DNA from: Roseateles_B sp041906185
Lineage (GTDB): Bacteria; Pseudomonadota; Gammaproteobacteria; Burkholderiales; Burkholderiaceae_C
Length of the DNA stretch: 64,000 nt
Direction of reading: 5' to 3'
Assembly (NCBI GenBank): GCA_041906185.1
Contig: JAYRJQ010000006.1
Span: forward strand, 62,001-126,000
A program made the position numbers and the translations under genes. The stretch's first letter is position 1. The number at the start of each line of letters is the position of its first letter. Shown here piece by piece: positions 52,487 through 63,834 of this stretch. The notes under the pieces were generated by a model. That model was not told the DNA's origin, ran no database searches, and worked only from the letters and a program-made list of their open reading frames with translations.

Positions 52487-52738
52487 GCCCGCTCCCTCGG
52501 GCGCCTTGCCCGTGCGGCGCATCTTGCCGGGCCGGGGCGGCAGTGTTTGTCGCCGCGGCGACAAGGCCCGCCCGGTGCGCGAACGCTGCATCTGCCAAGC
52601 GTCAAGCGAGCGGCGGGCGCCGTGGCGGAAAAGCCGCCCGATTTCGCAGAGAATATTCGGATCCGGACCAGCGTCCTGGGCGCTCCCGACCGCGCAGCGG
52701 GAGCGCAGCACCCGCGCCTACCCTTCCAGCAAGCACCC

Positions 52739-54073
52739 ATGTCCACGATTCTTCAGCAGATCCCCGCCGGCCAAAAGGTCGGTATCGCGTTCTCCGGCGG
52801 CCTCGACACCAGCGCCGCGCTGCACTGGATGCGCCAGAAGGGTGCCATTCCCTACGCCTACACCGCCAACCTCGGCCAACCCGACGAGCCGGACTACGAC
52901 GAGATCCCCCGCAAGGCCATGCTCTACGGCGCCGAGCAGGCCCGCCTGATCGACTGCCGCGCGCAGCTCGTCCATGAAGGCATCGCCGCGCTGCAAAGCG
53001 GCGCCTTCCACATCCACACCGGCGGGCTGACCTACTTCAACACCACGCCCATCGGCCGCGCCGTGACCGGCACCATGCTGGTGGCCGCCATGAAGGAAGA
53101 CGACGTCAACATCTGGGGTGACGGCTCGACCTTCAAGGGCAACGACATCGAGCGCTTCTACCGCTACGGCCTGCTCACCAACCCCGCGCTGAAGATCTAC
53201 AAGCCCTGGCTGGACCAGACCTTCATCGACGAGCTGGGCGGCCGGGCCGAGATGTCCGCCTTCATGCAGAAGGCCGGCTTCGCCTACAAGATGTCCGCCG
53301 AGAAGGCCTACTCCACCGACTCCAACCTGCTGGGCGCCACCCACGAGGCCAAGGACCTGGAGCTGCTGAACTCCGGCATCAAGATCGTCAACCCGATCAT
53401 GGGCGTGGCCTTCTGGCGCGAGGACGTCCAGATCAAGGCCGAGACCGTCACCGTGCGCTTCGAGGAAGGCCTGCCGGTCGCCCTGAACGGCCAGGAATTC
53501 AGCGACCCCGTCGCCCTGATGCTCGAGGCCAACCGCATCGGCGGCCGCCACGGCCTCGGCATGAGCGACCAGATCGAGAACCGCATCATCGAGGCCAAGA
53601 GCCGCGGCATCTACGAGGCCCCCGGCATGGCGCTGCTGCACATCGCCTACGAGCGCCTCGTGACCGGCATCCACAACGAGGACACGATCGAGCAGTACCG
53701 CATCAACGGCATGAAGCTCGGCCGTCTGCTCTACCAGGGCCGCTGGTTCGACCCGCAGGCCATCATGCTGCGCGAGGCCGCCCAGCGCTGGGTGGCGCGC
53801 GCCGTCACCGGCGAGGTGGCCCTGGAGCTGCGCCGCGGCAACGACTACTCGCTGCTCGACACCCGCAGCGCCAACCTGACCTACAAGCCCGAGCGCCTGT
53901 CCATGGAAAAGGTCGAGGACGCACCCTTCTCGCCGGCCGACCGCATCGGCCAGCTGACCATGCGCAACCTCGACATCATCGACACCCGCGACAAGCTCAT
54001 GACCTACAGCCAGGTCGGCCTGCTGACGCCGGGTTCGGGCCTCGCCCTGCCCCAGCTGAAGAACGAAGACTGA
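52739..54073 (+). CDS. argG: Argininosuccinate synthase
   Basis: A 444-residue enzyme that joins citrulline and aspartate in arginine synthesis. It has the ATP-pyrophosphatase loop FSGGLDTSAAL near residue 19, TGGLTYFNTTPIGRAVTGTM, and WGDGSTFKGNDIERF. The size and the C-terminal helix match the E. coli-type (longer) ArgG subgroup. It starts at ATG 52739 with no strong ribosome site. The next gene begins three bases after its stop, so the SUOX-fold gene may share its transcript. Confidence 0.97.
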   Translation: MSTILQQIPAGQKVGIAFSGGLDTSAALHWMRQKGAIPYAYTANLGQPDEPDYDEIPRKAMLYGAEQARLIDCRAQLVHEGIAALQSGAFHIHTGGLTYFNTTPIGRAVTGTMLVAAMKEDDVNIWGDGSTFKGNDIERFYRYGLLTNPALKIYKPWLDQTFIDELGGRAEMSAFMQKAGFAYKMSAEKAYSTDSNLLGATHEAKDLELLNSGIKIVNPIMGVAFWREDVQIKAETVTVRFEEGLPVALNGQEFSDPVALMLEANRIGGRHGLGMSDQIENRIIEAKSRGIYEAPGMALLHIAYERLVTGIHNEDTIEQYRINGMKLGRLLYQGRWFDPQAIMLREAAQRWVARAVTGEVALELRRGNDYSLLDTRSANLTYKPERLSMEKVEDAPFSPADRIGQLTMRNLDIIDTRDKLMTYSQVGLLTPGSGLALPQLKNED

Positions 54074-54075
54074 GC

Positions 54076-54615
54076 ATGTCGCCGCGCCGCCACCCCGCCC
54101 CGCAGCCCGGCCGCCGCGCAGGCCTGGCTGCGCTCGGCCTGCTGGCCCTGGGCGCGGCGCTGCCCCCGCGGGCGTCCGCCCTGGATGCCCCCAAGGGACG
54201 GGTGGTGCTCACGCTCAGCGGCACGGGCCTCAAGACCAATGTCGACGGCCGCGCCGCCTTCGACATGGACATGCTCGCCGCCCTGCCCCAGCGCAGCTTC
54301 ACGGTGCACACGCCCTGGTATCCCGAGGCCCGCAAGTTCACCGGCCCGCTGCTGCGCGATGTCCTGGCGCAGGCCGGCGTGCGCGGCGGCAGCATCGAGG
54401 CCTACGCGCTGAACGACTACCGCGTCACCATCCCCATGGAGGACGTGCTGCAGTACCCGGTGATCCTCGCCCGGCTGATGGACGACCAGCCCATGTCGGT
54501 GCGTGACAAGGGGCCGCTGTTCATCATCTACCCCTTCGACGAGGACCGCCGCCTGCGCAGCAGCATCTACTACAGCCGCTGCGCCTGGCAGCTCAAGGCC
54601 CTGGAGATCCGCTGA
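54076..54615 (+). CDS. SUOX-fold periplasmic protein without molybdenum ligand
   Basis: A 179-residue exported protein with the fold of the oxidoreductase molybdopterin-binding domain (sulfite oxidase type). The signal region is GRRAGLAALGLLALGAALP with a twin-arginine-like pair. The domain shows 'KFTGPLLRDVLAQAGV', 'AYALNDYRVTIPMEDV', 'RDKGPLFIIYPF' and 'YYSRCAWQLKALEIR'. The cysteine that holds molybdenum in true enzymes is missing at the expected 'SFTVHTPW' position. It therefore probably works as a ligand-binding or sensor protein. Its stop lies four bases before the hybrid kinase start, pointing to a functional pair. Confidence 0.85.
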   Translation: MSPRRHPAPQPGRRAGLAALGLLALGAALPPRASALDAPKGRVVLTLSGTGLKTNVDGRAAFDMDMLAALPQRSFTVHTPWYPEARKFTGPLLRDVLAQAGVRGGSIEAYALNDYRVTIPMEDVLQYPVILARLMDDQPMSVRDKGPLFIIYPFDEDRRLRSSIYYSRCAWQLKALEIR

Positions 54616-54619
54616 CGGC

Positions 54620-56914
<2,295 letters not shown>

Positions 56915-56938
56915 GCCGCACGCGCCGGCCCGCAGCGA

Positions 56939-58030
56939 TCAGACGATCACCGGCTCCGGCTCCAGGCGGATGCCGAAGCGGCCGTAGACGCTCTCCTGGA
57001 TGGCCCGCGCCAGCGTCACCACCTCTGCGCCCCGCGCCTCGCCGCGGTTGACGAGCACCAGCGCCTGGCGCTCATAGACCGCCGCGCCGCCCACGCTCTT
57101 GCCCTTCCAGCCGCAGGCGTCGATCAGCCAGCCCGCGGCGAGCTTCACGGTACCGTCGGGCATGGGGTAGTGCACGATGCCGGGATCGCGGCCGATGATG
57201 TCCCGGCACTGCTCCTCGGTCACCACCGGGTTCTTGAAGAAGCTGCCGGCGTTGCCGATCTGGCGGGGGTCGGGCAGCTTGGCCTGCCGGATCTGGCAGA
57301 CCCAGTCGAAGATCTGCATCGCCGAGGGCGCCGAGATGCCGGTCTCGCTCATCTTGCGCTCGAGGTCGAGGTAGCTCAGTTGGGGCACCCAGGGCTTGGG
57401 GCAGCGCAGCAGCACGCGGGTGATCACGCTCTTGCCGGCGAGGCCGCCGAAGCCGGTCTGCTTGAAGACGCTGTCGCGGTAGCCGAAGGCGCAGACGCTG
57501 GCCGGCAGGCGCACCGGCCGGCCGGTGACGAGATCCACGACGTCCACGGCCTCGAGGCGGTCCTTCACCTCGATGCCGTAGGCGCCGATGTTCTGCACCG
57601 GCGCCGCACCGGCCGTCCCCGGGATCAGGGCGAGGTTCTCCAGACCCGGGCAGCCCTGCTCGAGGCTCCAGCGGACGACGTCATGCCAGACCTCGCCGGC
57701 GCCGACCTCGAGGATCCAGGCGTCCTCGCGCTCCTCGACGACGCGCTTGCCCATGATTTCCATCTTGAGCACCAGGGCCTCGACGTCCCGCGTCAGCACG
57801 ATGTTGCTGCCGCCGCCGAGCACGAATTTCGGGCACAGGCCGAGCTCCGGGTGGTCGATCACGCGGCGCAGGTCGGCCTCCTGGCGGATGCGGACCAGGC
57901 GCTGCGCCGTGGCCGGCAGGCCGAAGCTGTTGTAGGGCCGCAGGTTCACGCCCTCCTCGATCGTGAGGGTCGCGGGGACCGCGTTCGGGCGCAGACCCTC
58001 GTCCCGGGTGTTCGGCATCTCGTGTTGCAT
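56939..58030 (-). CDS. murB: UDP-N-acetylenolpyruvoylglucosamine reductase
   Basis: A 363-residue FAD enzyme that reduces UDP-GlcNAc-enolpyruvate to UDP-MurNAc in peptidoglycan synthesis. It is a type I MurB, with 'NSFGLPATA' at the start of the FAD domain, VLGGGSNIVLT, PGTAGAAPVQNIGAYG, FGYRDSVFK with the catalytic residues, and NAGSFFKNPV with the active-site Ser. ATG 58030 (MQHEMPNTRD) is chosen; ATG 58018 is a close alternative and neither has a strong ribosome site. It is divergent from yajQ and converges on the hybrid kinase gene. Confidence 0.96.
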   Translation of the reverse strand: MQHEMPNTRDEGLRPNAVPATLTIEEGVNLRPYNSFGLPATAQRLVRIRQEADLRRVIDHPELGLCPKFVLGGGSNIVLTRDVEALVLKMEIMGKRVVEEREDAWILEVGAGEVWHDVVRWSLEQGCPGLENLALIPGTAGAAPVQNIGAYGIEVKDRLEAVDVVDLVTGRPVRLPASVCAFGYRDSVFKQTGFGGLAGKSVITRVLLRCPKPWVPQLSYLDLERKMSETGISAPSAMQIFDWVCQIRQAKLPDPRQIGNAGSFFKNPVVTEEQCRDIIGRDPGIVHYPMPDGTVKLAAGWLIDACGWKGKSVGGAAVYERQALVLVNRGEARGAEVVTLARAIQESVYGRFGIRLEPEPVIV

Positions 58031-58094
58031 GGCAGAATTTTCCCAGATTCCCCCGCCGCTTCCGGCGCGGGCACTGCCCTCAAGGATGTAATTG

Positions 58095-58589
58095 ATGCCT
58101 AGCTTTGACACCAAGCTGGAACCCGACATGGTCAAGATCGGCCATGGCGTGGACAACAGCAAGAAAGAGATCGACACCCGTTTCGACTTCAAGGGCACCA
58201 GCGCCCAGGTCGAGCTCAAGGCCAAGGAGAAGGAGATCCACTCGACCGGCGACAGCGATTTCCAGCTGGAGCAGATCGAGGCCGTGCTCTACAGCAAGCT
58301 GACCAAGCAGGGCGTGGTCATCAGCTTCCTGGAGAAGAAGGACAAGATCGAGAAGCTCGGCGGCGACAAGGTCCGCCAGGTCTACAAGATCCGCTCGGGC
58401 ATCGATGCCGACAACGCCAAGAAGATCACCGCCGCGATCAAGAACAGCAAGCTCAAGGTCCAGAGCTCGATCCAGGGCGACGTCGTGCGCATCACCGGCA
58501 AGAACCGTGACGACCTCCAGCTGGCCATCGCCCAGCTGAAGAAGGACATGGCGGACCTGCCGCTCAGCTACGACAACTTCCGCGACTGA
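58095..58589 (+). CDS. yajQ: YajQ family nucleotide/c-di-GMP-binding protein
   Basis: A 164-residue protein of the YajQ family, with two ferredoxin-like domains. It starts MPSFDTKLEPDMVKIGHG, followed by 'NSKKEIDTRFDFKGT' and the closing 'DLPLSYDNFRD', all highly conserved. In Xanthomonas a YajQ protein binds cyclic di-GMP and acts with a transcription regulator. ATG 58095 has AAGGA eight bases upstream; an in-frame TTG just before is less likely. Its own terminator follows. Confidence 0.96.
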   Translation: MPSFDTKLEPDMVKIGHGVDNSKKEIDTRFDFKGTSAQVELKAKEKEIHSTGDSDFQLEQIEAVLYSKLTKQGVVISFLEKKDKIEKLGGDKVRQVYKIRSGIDADNAKKITAAIKNSKLKVQSSIQGDVVRITGKNRDDLQLAIAQLKKDMADLPLSYDNFRD

Positions 58590-58610
58590 GCCTGCGCCCG
58601 TCGTCTGCCG

Positions 58611-58636
58611 GGACCGCCGCCGCGGTCCCTTTTCTT
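58611..58636 (+). terminator. Rho-independent terminator of yajQ
   Basis: Perfect 8-bp stem GGGACCGC (58611-58618) with GCGGTCCC (58623-58630), a 4-base loop, then TTTTCTT. Confidence 0.85.
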
Positions 58637-58692
58637 CACCGGCCTCCCGCGTCCGCGCGGCCTGGGGCCGGCACCGCCGCACTGGATCGCCC

Positions 58693-61485
58693 ATGAACCG
58701 CCTGCCCTCCCGCCTGTTCCTCGCCCTGCTGCTCGGCGCCTCACTCCAGGCGCAGGGCGCGGGTGATGCGGCCAGCAAGTTCTATGACGACGCCCAGCAG
58801 CGTCTCGAGAAGAAGGACGTCGAGGGCGCGCTGATCCAGCTGCGCAACTCCTTGCAGGCGGACCCGCGCATGCTGTCCGCGCACCTGCTGCTGGCCCGCA
58901 CGCTGCTCAAGGTGGGCGATCTCGCTTCCGCCGAGGCGGCCTTTGACGAAGCGCTCAAGCAGGGCGTCTCGCGCAGCGAGGTGATGGTCGACCTCGGCCG
59001 GCTCTACATCGCCCTGGGCGAATACAAGAAGCTGCTCGAGCGGGTCAACATCAACGGCGTGCCGGTGGGCAGCCATGCCGAGATCCTGACGCTGCGAGGC
59101 ACGGCCTTCGCGACGCTGGGGCAGAAGGACGCCGCGAGCAAGTCCTTCGCCGAAGCGCGCGCGCTGGCGCCGCGTTCGCCGCTGCCGCTGCTGGCCGAGG
59201 CCACGATGCTGACGCGGCAGGGGGACCTGGAGAAGGCCCGAACGCAGATCAGCAAGGCGCTGGAGTTCGATCCCGCCAACAGCGCGGCCTGGTACGCGCT
59301 GGGCACGGTCCAGCAGAAGCTCAAGGACGGCAACGCCGCGCTGGCCTCCTTCGGCAAGGCTCTGCAGCAGCAGCCGCTGAACGTCGAGGCGCGCGTCGCG
59401 CGCGCCGGCCTGTACGTGACGGGCAACCAGCTCAAGGAGGCCGAGCAGGACCTGCTCGCGCTGGAGCAGGCCAGCCTGGCCGACGCGCGGGCGTCCTACC
59501 TGCGCGGGGTGCTCGAGTCCCGCAAGGGCAACGCCGCGAAGGCCCGCGACGCCTACGTCCAGACGACCGAGCTGCTGGGCCTGCAGCCGACGGGCGTGAT
59601 CAACAGCGACGAGAGCCTCAACTTCGCGGGCGCCATGGCCTACAAGGCCCTCGGTGACAACGAGAAGGCTCGGGAGCACCTGCGCAACCTGCTGGCGCTC
59701 AATGCGAACCACTATGCCGGCCAGCTGATGGCGGCCAGCATCGCCCTGGAGCAGCGTGACCCTGTCCAGGCCCAGCAGGTGGTGAGCAATCTGCTGCGCC
59801 AGCGGCCCAACGATCCGCAGGTGCTTTACCTGCAGGGCAGCATCCATCTGGCTCGCAAGCGCTACGACCTCGCCGCGGAGACCTTCGACAAGGCCGCCGC
59901 GCTGCAGCCCACGCCGGACACCATCCGCGAGCTCGCCCTGAGCCAGCTCTCCCTGGGCCAGGGCGAGGCCGGCATCAGCAATCTGGAGAAGGTGCTGGCG
60001 GTGAACCCGGGCGACACGCGCGCCGCCATCCAGCTCATCACTGCCTACGCCAGCATGGGCAAGGGCACGCGCGCGCTGCAGCTGGCCGAGAACCTGCTCA
60101 AGAGCGACCCGCAGAACCCCATGCTCATGAACTATCTGGGCAATATCAAGGGGCGGCTGGGGGACAAGGGCGGCGCGCGCGCTTCCTTCCAGCAGGCCCT
60201 GGCCAAGAGCCCGGGCTTCAAGCCGGCGCTCATCAACCTCAGCTGGCTGGACATCGAGGAGAAGCAGTTCGACGTCGCCCGGCAACGGATTGACGGCCTG
60301 CTCAAGAAGGACGCCGAGGACCCGCAGCTGCTCTACCAGCTGGGCGTGCTGGAGCTGCGGGCCCGGCGCTTCAACGAGGCCGTCGAGGCCCTCGAGAAGG
60401 CGTCCAACCTCTCCCGCAACGACCCGCGCCCCGGCCTCACGCTGATGGAGCTCTACACCAGCCAGCGCAAGATGGACCAGGCCATTGCGGTCGGCAAGGG
60501 ACTGAACGGCAAGTACCAGGGCAATCTGGAGGTGGCCCTGACGCTTGGCCGGACCTACGCCATGCACGGCGACATGAGCAATGCCCGCACGCTGCTGCAG
60601 GAAGCCACGCGGATCGCCGGCTATGACCCCGAGGCGCAGGTCATCGTGGGGCGCCAGCAGCTGGCCATCGGCAATGTGGACGGTGCGGGTTACAACCTCC
60701 AGAAGGCCCAGCAGAACGGCGCCGAGGCCCTGAACGTGCTGGTGCTGGCCATCGAGGTCGCCAACCGGAAGAAGGACAACGCCCGCGCTGATGCCGCGCT
60801 CAAGACGCTGCTGGCCAAGTACCCCACCGCCCAGCCGGCCCTGCTGACGGCCGGCCATCTGGCCTATGCCCGCGGGCAGTTCGGCGAGGCTGCCAAGCGC
60901 TACCAGCAGGTACTGGACCTGGAGCCGACGTCCGGCAATGCGCTGCTGCTGGCGCGCGCCCAGACCAGCGGCGGCGATCCGCAAAAAGGTCTGGCGACGC
61001 TCGAGGCCTGGTCGCAGAAGTCGCCGCAGGACCTCGGCCTGCTGCGGGTCCTCGCCGAGGCGCAGGCCGAACTGGGCAAGAACGACGCGGCCAAGCGCAG
61101 CTTCTCGACCCTCATCGCCCGCGATCCCCAGGATGTGTCCGCCATGGCCACCTACGCCCTGCTGCTGCAGCGGCTGGGCGATGCCGGGGCGCTGGCCATG
61201 GCCGAGCGGGCCCGCAAGCTGGCACCGGAAAGCCCGGAAACGCTGGATGCCCAGGGATGGATCCATGTGAAGCGGGGGGAGATCGAGGCCGGCCTGCGTC
61301 TGCTGCGCGATGCCCGGCTGCGGGATCCCAACCAGGGCGTGCTGCGCTTTCACCTCGCCTTTGCGCTGGCGAAGTCCGGCCGCAAGCAAGACGCCAAGGA
61401 GGAGTTCCAGGCGGCCCTGAGCATGCCGGGGCGCTTCCGGGACAGCAGCGACTTCAAGGCGCTCAAGGCCGAGCTGGGCCTGTGA
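58693..61485 (+). CDS. prsT: PEP-CTERM system TPR-repeat protein (PrsT)
   Basis: A 930-residue exported protein made almost wholly of tetratricopeptide-like repeats. It has a signal peptide (MNRLPSRLFLALLLGASLQAQG in part) and then about 20 TPR-type helix pairs, many with the A-x-x-x-Y/F-x-x-A-L pattern, e.g. 'YDLAAETFDKAAALQP' and 'GEAAKRYQQVLDLEP'. Length, signal peptide and repeat pattern match PrsT, the lipoprotein-like TPR partner of exosortase/PEP-CTERM loci that make exopolysaccharide. It is followed directly by a PEP-CTERM substrate gene. No exosortase is in the window. Confidence 0.85.
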   Translation: MNRLPSRLFLALLLGASLQAQGAGDAASKFYDDAQQRLEKKDVEGALIQLRNSLQADPRMLSAHLLLARTLLKVGDLASAEAAFDEALKQGVSRSEVMVDLGRLYIALGEYKKLLERVNINGVPVGSHAEILTLRGTAFATLGQKDAASKSFAEARALAPRSPLPLLAEATMLTRQGDLEKARTQISKALEFDPANSAAWYALGTVQQKLKDGNAALASFGKALQQQPLNVEARVARAGLYVTGNQLKEAEQDLLALEQASLADARASYLRGVLESRKGNAAKARDAYVQTTELLGLQPTGVINSDESLNFAGAMAYKALGDNEKAREHLRNLLALNANHYAGQLMAASIALEQRDPVQAQQVVSNLLRQRPNDPQVLYLQGSIHLARKRYDLAAETFDKAAALQPTPDTIRELALSQLSLGQGEAGISNLEKVLAVNPGDTRAAIQLITAYASMGKGTRALQLAENLLKSDPQNPMLMNYLGNIKGRLGDKGGARASFQQALAKSPGFKPALINLSWLDIEEKQFDVARQRIDGLLKKDAEDPQLLYQLGVLELRARRFNEAVEALEKASNLSRNDPRPGLTLMELYTSQRKMDQAIAVGKGLNGKYQGNLEVALTLGRTYAMHGDMSNARTLLQEATRIAGYDPEAQVIVGRQQLAIGNVDGAGYNLQKAQQNGAEALNVLVLAIEVANRKKDNARADAALKTLLAKYPTAQPALLTAGHLAYARGQFGEAAKRYQQVLDLEPTSGNALLLARAQTSGGDPQKGLATLEAWSQKSPQDLGLLRVLAEAQAELGKNDAAKRSFSTLIARDPQDVSAMATYALLLQRLGDAGALAMAERARKLAPESPETLDAQGWIHVKRGEIEAGLRLLRDARLRDPNQGVLRFHLAFALAKSGRKQDAKEEFQAALSMPGRFRDSSDFKALKAELGL

Positions 61486-61602
61486 GCCCCCGCCCGCCCG
61501 GCGCCGTTGTTCGCTTGTCGGCCGGCCTTACAACCTGTCACCGCAGCGCCAGCCCATTCATCAACAAATCGTTGCAAATCAATGACTTGGCACGTCTGGC
61601 CT

Positions 61603-61608
61603 CATAAT
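61603..61608 (+). promoter_or_regulatory. Candidate -10 box (CATAAT) for the PEP-CTERM protein gene
   Basis: CATAAT about 145 bases before the start codon, in a gap less GC-rich than its surroundings. The -35 match (AATGAC) is weak. A nearby TTGGCACG resembles the -24 half of a sigma-54 promoter, but the -12 half is missing. Confidence 0.3.
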
Positions 61609-61752
61609 TGCTTACATCGCCCTCCAAGTGTGACGAGATCCGGCGGCTACGAAAGAGCCCCTCGTTCACGGGATGAACACAATGACGATCGCTGGTAGCC
61701 TCCCGTCCGTAGCTGGGCGAGATGCGCCGGCAAGCAACAAAGCGACAAGACC

Positions 61753-62601
61753 ATGAGCACTTCAGCAATGACCAAGACCTTTGCCACCCTGGGCCTGAGC
61801 CTCGGGCTTGCGGTGTTGAGCATGGGCTCGGCGCTGGCCTACAACACCAACCTGTCGAGCACCGGCACCACCCGGTACACGCAGGCCGACATCCAGATCG
61901 GCAGCTATGCCAAGACTGCGCAGTCGATGGGCGCGACGCTGGTCAACGACTCCTACGCGAACACGTCCTTCTGGGTGTACTGCATCGACCCGCTGACCAC
62001 CAGCAAGCTGAGCAACACCTACGCGACGTCCACGCTGGATGCCTTCATGGGCGTCACGCTCGGCGCCAACGGCGCGGCCACCGGCGGCAACGGCGCCAGC
62101 TCGGGCTACAAGACTCTGTACACGAGCGCCCCCTACTCCAACCCCGACAGCTACGAGTACCAGTCCGGTACCGTGGCCCTGTACAACAACCTGGTCGAGC
62201 TCTACAACTACGCCTACAAGGACAGCCTGACGAGCAACACCAAGTCGGCCGCCTTCCAGTACGTGCTGTGGGAGCTGCTCGGCGACGGCAACAGCGGTGT
62301 CGCGGACCCGACCAAGGGCGGCGGTGCTCTGTTCACCAACCTGAACTACGAAGGCGTCCGCACCCAGGCCGAGAAGTACCTCGACGCGCTGAACAACGCG
62401 AACGAATCCTTCTGGACCAGCAGCCTGGGCCTGACGAAGTCCGCCTACAACTTCACGGTGTACAAGAGCACCTCCAGCCCGTCGTCCCAGGCCTTCGTGT
62501 CGGTGACGGACAAGGTCAGCAACGTGCCGGAACCCGGCTCGATCGCCCTGGCCTTTGCTGCCTTCGGCGCCGTGGCCTACACCCGTCGCCGCAAGCAGTA
62601 A
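61753..62601 (+). CDS. PEP-CTERM sorting-domain protein with a possible thioester domain
   Basis: A 282-residue exported protein. The signal peptide ends near SALA-Y (residue 29). The C-terminus has the full PEP-CTERM sorting signal: VPEP at 258-261, a TM helix (SIALAFAAFGAVAY) and the basic end TRRRKQ. Exosortase cuts such proteins and retains or releases them at the surface. The body is rich in Ser, Thr, Tyr, Asn and Gly. There is one cysteine only, C77 in VYCIDP, and Q169 lies in AAFQYVLWELL; together these resemble the Cys-Gln thioester signature of Gram-positive adhesins. A terminator follows. Confidence 0.88.
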   Translation: MSTSAMTKTFATLGLSLGLAVLSMGSALAYNTNLSSTGTTRYTQADIQIGSYAKTAQSMGATLVNDSYANTSFWVYCIDPLTTSKLSNTYATSTLDAFMGVTLGANGAATGGNGASSGYKTLYTSAPYSNPDSYEYQSGTVALYNNLVELYNYAYKDSLTSNTKSAAFQYVLWELLGDGNSGVADPTKGGGALFTNLNYEGVRTQAEKYLDALNNANESFWTSSLGLTKSAYNFTVYKSTSSPSSQAFVSVTDKVSNVPEPGSIALAFAAFGAVAYTRRRKQ

Positions 62602-62620
62602 GCGCCCTCAGCGCCCCGTA

Positions 62621-62647
62621 TGAAAGCAGCCTCCGGGCTGCTTTTTG
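62621..62647 (+). terminator. Rho-independent terminator of the PEP-CTERM gene
   Basis: A 9-bp stem AAAGCAGCC (62623-62631) with GGCTGCTTT (62636-62644), a 4-base loop and a run of five T, 20 bases past the stop. Confidence 0.9.
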
Positions 62648-62692
62648 CTTTTCCGGGGCCGCTGGCCGTTCGAGGGCAGGCCGCGACGGTGC

Positions 62693-63643
62693 TCAGCGAA
62701 AGATGCGCGCCTCAGGAGACTGCCCGCAGCGGACCCAGCCGCGGTACATGCCCTCGGTGTTGAAGGGCAGGCAGACCTCGCCCGTGCGTGACACGGCGAT
62801 CAGGCCGCCCTGCCCGCCCACGCTCGGCAGCAGGGTATCGACGACATCGCCGGCGGCCTCGGCCAGACTGCGGCCCAGGTAGCGCATCTGCGCCGACACC
62901 TCGTGCGCCGCCACGGCGCGCATGAAGGCCTCCCCCGTGCCCGTGCAGGACACCGCCACCGTGCCGTCGGCATAGCAGCCGGCGCCCAGGATGGGGGAAT
63001 CTCCCACCCGCCCCGGGCGCTTGTTCGTCATGCCACCGGTCGAGGTGGCTGCGGCGAGCCGGCCCTGCGCATCCAGCGCGACCGCGCCCACCGTGCCGAA
63101 CTTGTGGCGCTCGTCGAGTGGCGGCTGCGCGCCGTCGTGATCGAGGATGGCCGCCGCGCCCACCCCTTGCGCGCGCCGCAGCTGGGCGAGCCGCTCTGGC
63201 GTGCCGAACCAGTCGGGCGACACCTGCTCCAGCCCCTGCGCCGCGGCAAAGGCGTCGGCCGCGGCGCCGATCAGCATCACGTGGCCGCTGGCCTCCATGA
63301 CCGCCCGCGCCGCACACACCGGATTGCGCGTGCTGCGCAGGCCCGCCACCGCCCCTGCCCGCCGCGTGTGGCCGTCCATCACGCTGGCGTCGAGCTCGTG
63401 CGTGGCGTCCGCCGTGTAGACCGCGCCACGACCCGCATTGAAGCGCTCGTTCTCCTCCAGCAGCCGCACGCACTCGACGACGACCTCCAGCGCCGGCGCG
63501 CCCCGAGCCAGCCGCTGCTCGCCCGCGCGAAGGATGGACGCCAGGGCGTCAAGATAGGCCTGCTCGACGGCCGGCAGCGTCGTCTCGCGAAGAATCGTGC
63601 CGGCACCTCCGTGGATGGCCAGCGTGGCAGGAATGGTGTTCAT
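62693..63643 (-). CDS. Isoaspartyl peptidase/L-asparaginase (Ntn hydrolase)
   Basis: A 316-residue plant-type asparaginase of the IaaA/EcAIII family. The precursor cleaves itself before the catalytic Thr in HKFGTVGAVALD (about residue 180), giving alpha and beta chains. Family marks are 'ATLAIHGGAGT' at the start, 'NAGRGAVYTADATHELDASVMDG', TSTGGMTNKRPGRVGDSPILGAG and GTGEAFMR. It hydrolyses isoaspartyl dipeptides and asparagine. ATG 63643 (MNTIPATLAIHGGAG) is chosen; ATG 63652 is possible. Neither has a good ribosome site. It converges on the PEP-CTERM gene. Confidence 0.94.
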   Translation of the reverse strand: MNTIPATLAIHGGAGTILRETTLPAVEQAYLDALASILRAGEQRLARGAPALEVVVECVRLLEENERFNAGRGAVYTADATHELDASVMDGHTRRAGAVAGLRSTRNPVCAARAVMEASGHVMLIGAAADAFAAAQGLEQVSPDWFGTPERLAQLRRAQGVGAAAILDHDGAQPPLDERHKFGTVGAVALDAQGRLAAATSTGGMTNKRPGRVGDSPILGAGCYADGTVAVSCTGTGEAFMRAVAAHEVSAQMRYLGRSLAEAAGDVVDTLLPSVGGQGGLIAVSRTGEVCLPFNTEGMYRGWVRCGQSPEARIFR

Positions 63644-63834
63644 GGCCCGCATTGTGAGGGGCCTGCGCCTCGCGACGTCCCCGGCCCACCCCGCGCCCGG
63701 CAGGGCATTCCCTAGCCGCCGACTGTCCCCCATTCGACAGGGCAGAAAAGAACGGCCGTGCTAAAAACTGCCCCATCGGCCTGCGATCCCAGGCCCCACG
63801 CCCGTCCAGCCGGACGGGATCAGGAGACACGCCC

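Noticed and set aside
52487..52711. N-terminal extension of the acyl-CoA ligase
   Set aside because: The frame is open, but the residues are not family-like, and ATG 52486 has a strong GAGGGAG site.
61587..61602. Possible sigma-54 promoter (TTGGCACG) upstream of the PEP-CTERM gene
   Set aside because: The -24 half fits, but the GC of the -12 half is not at the required spacing.
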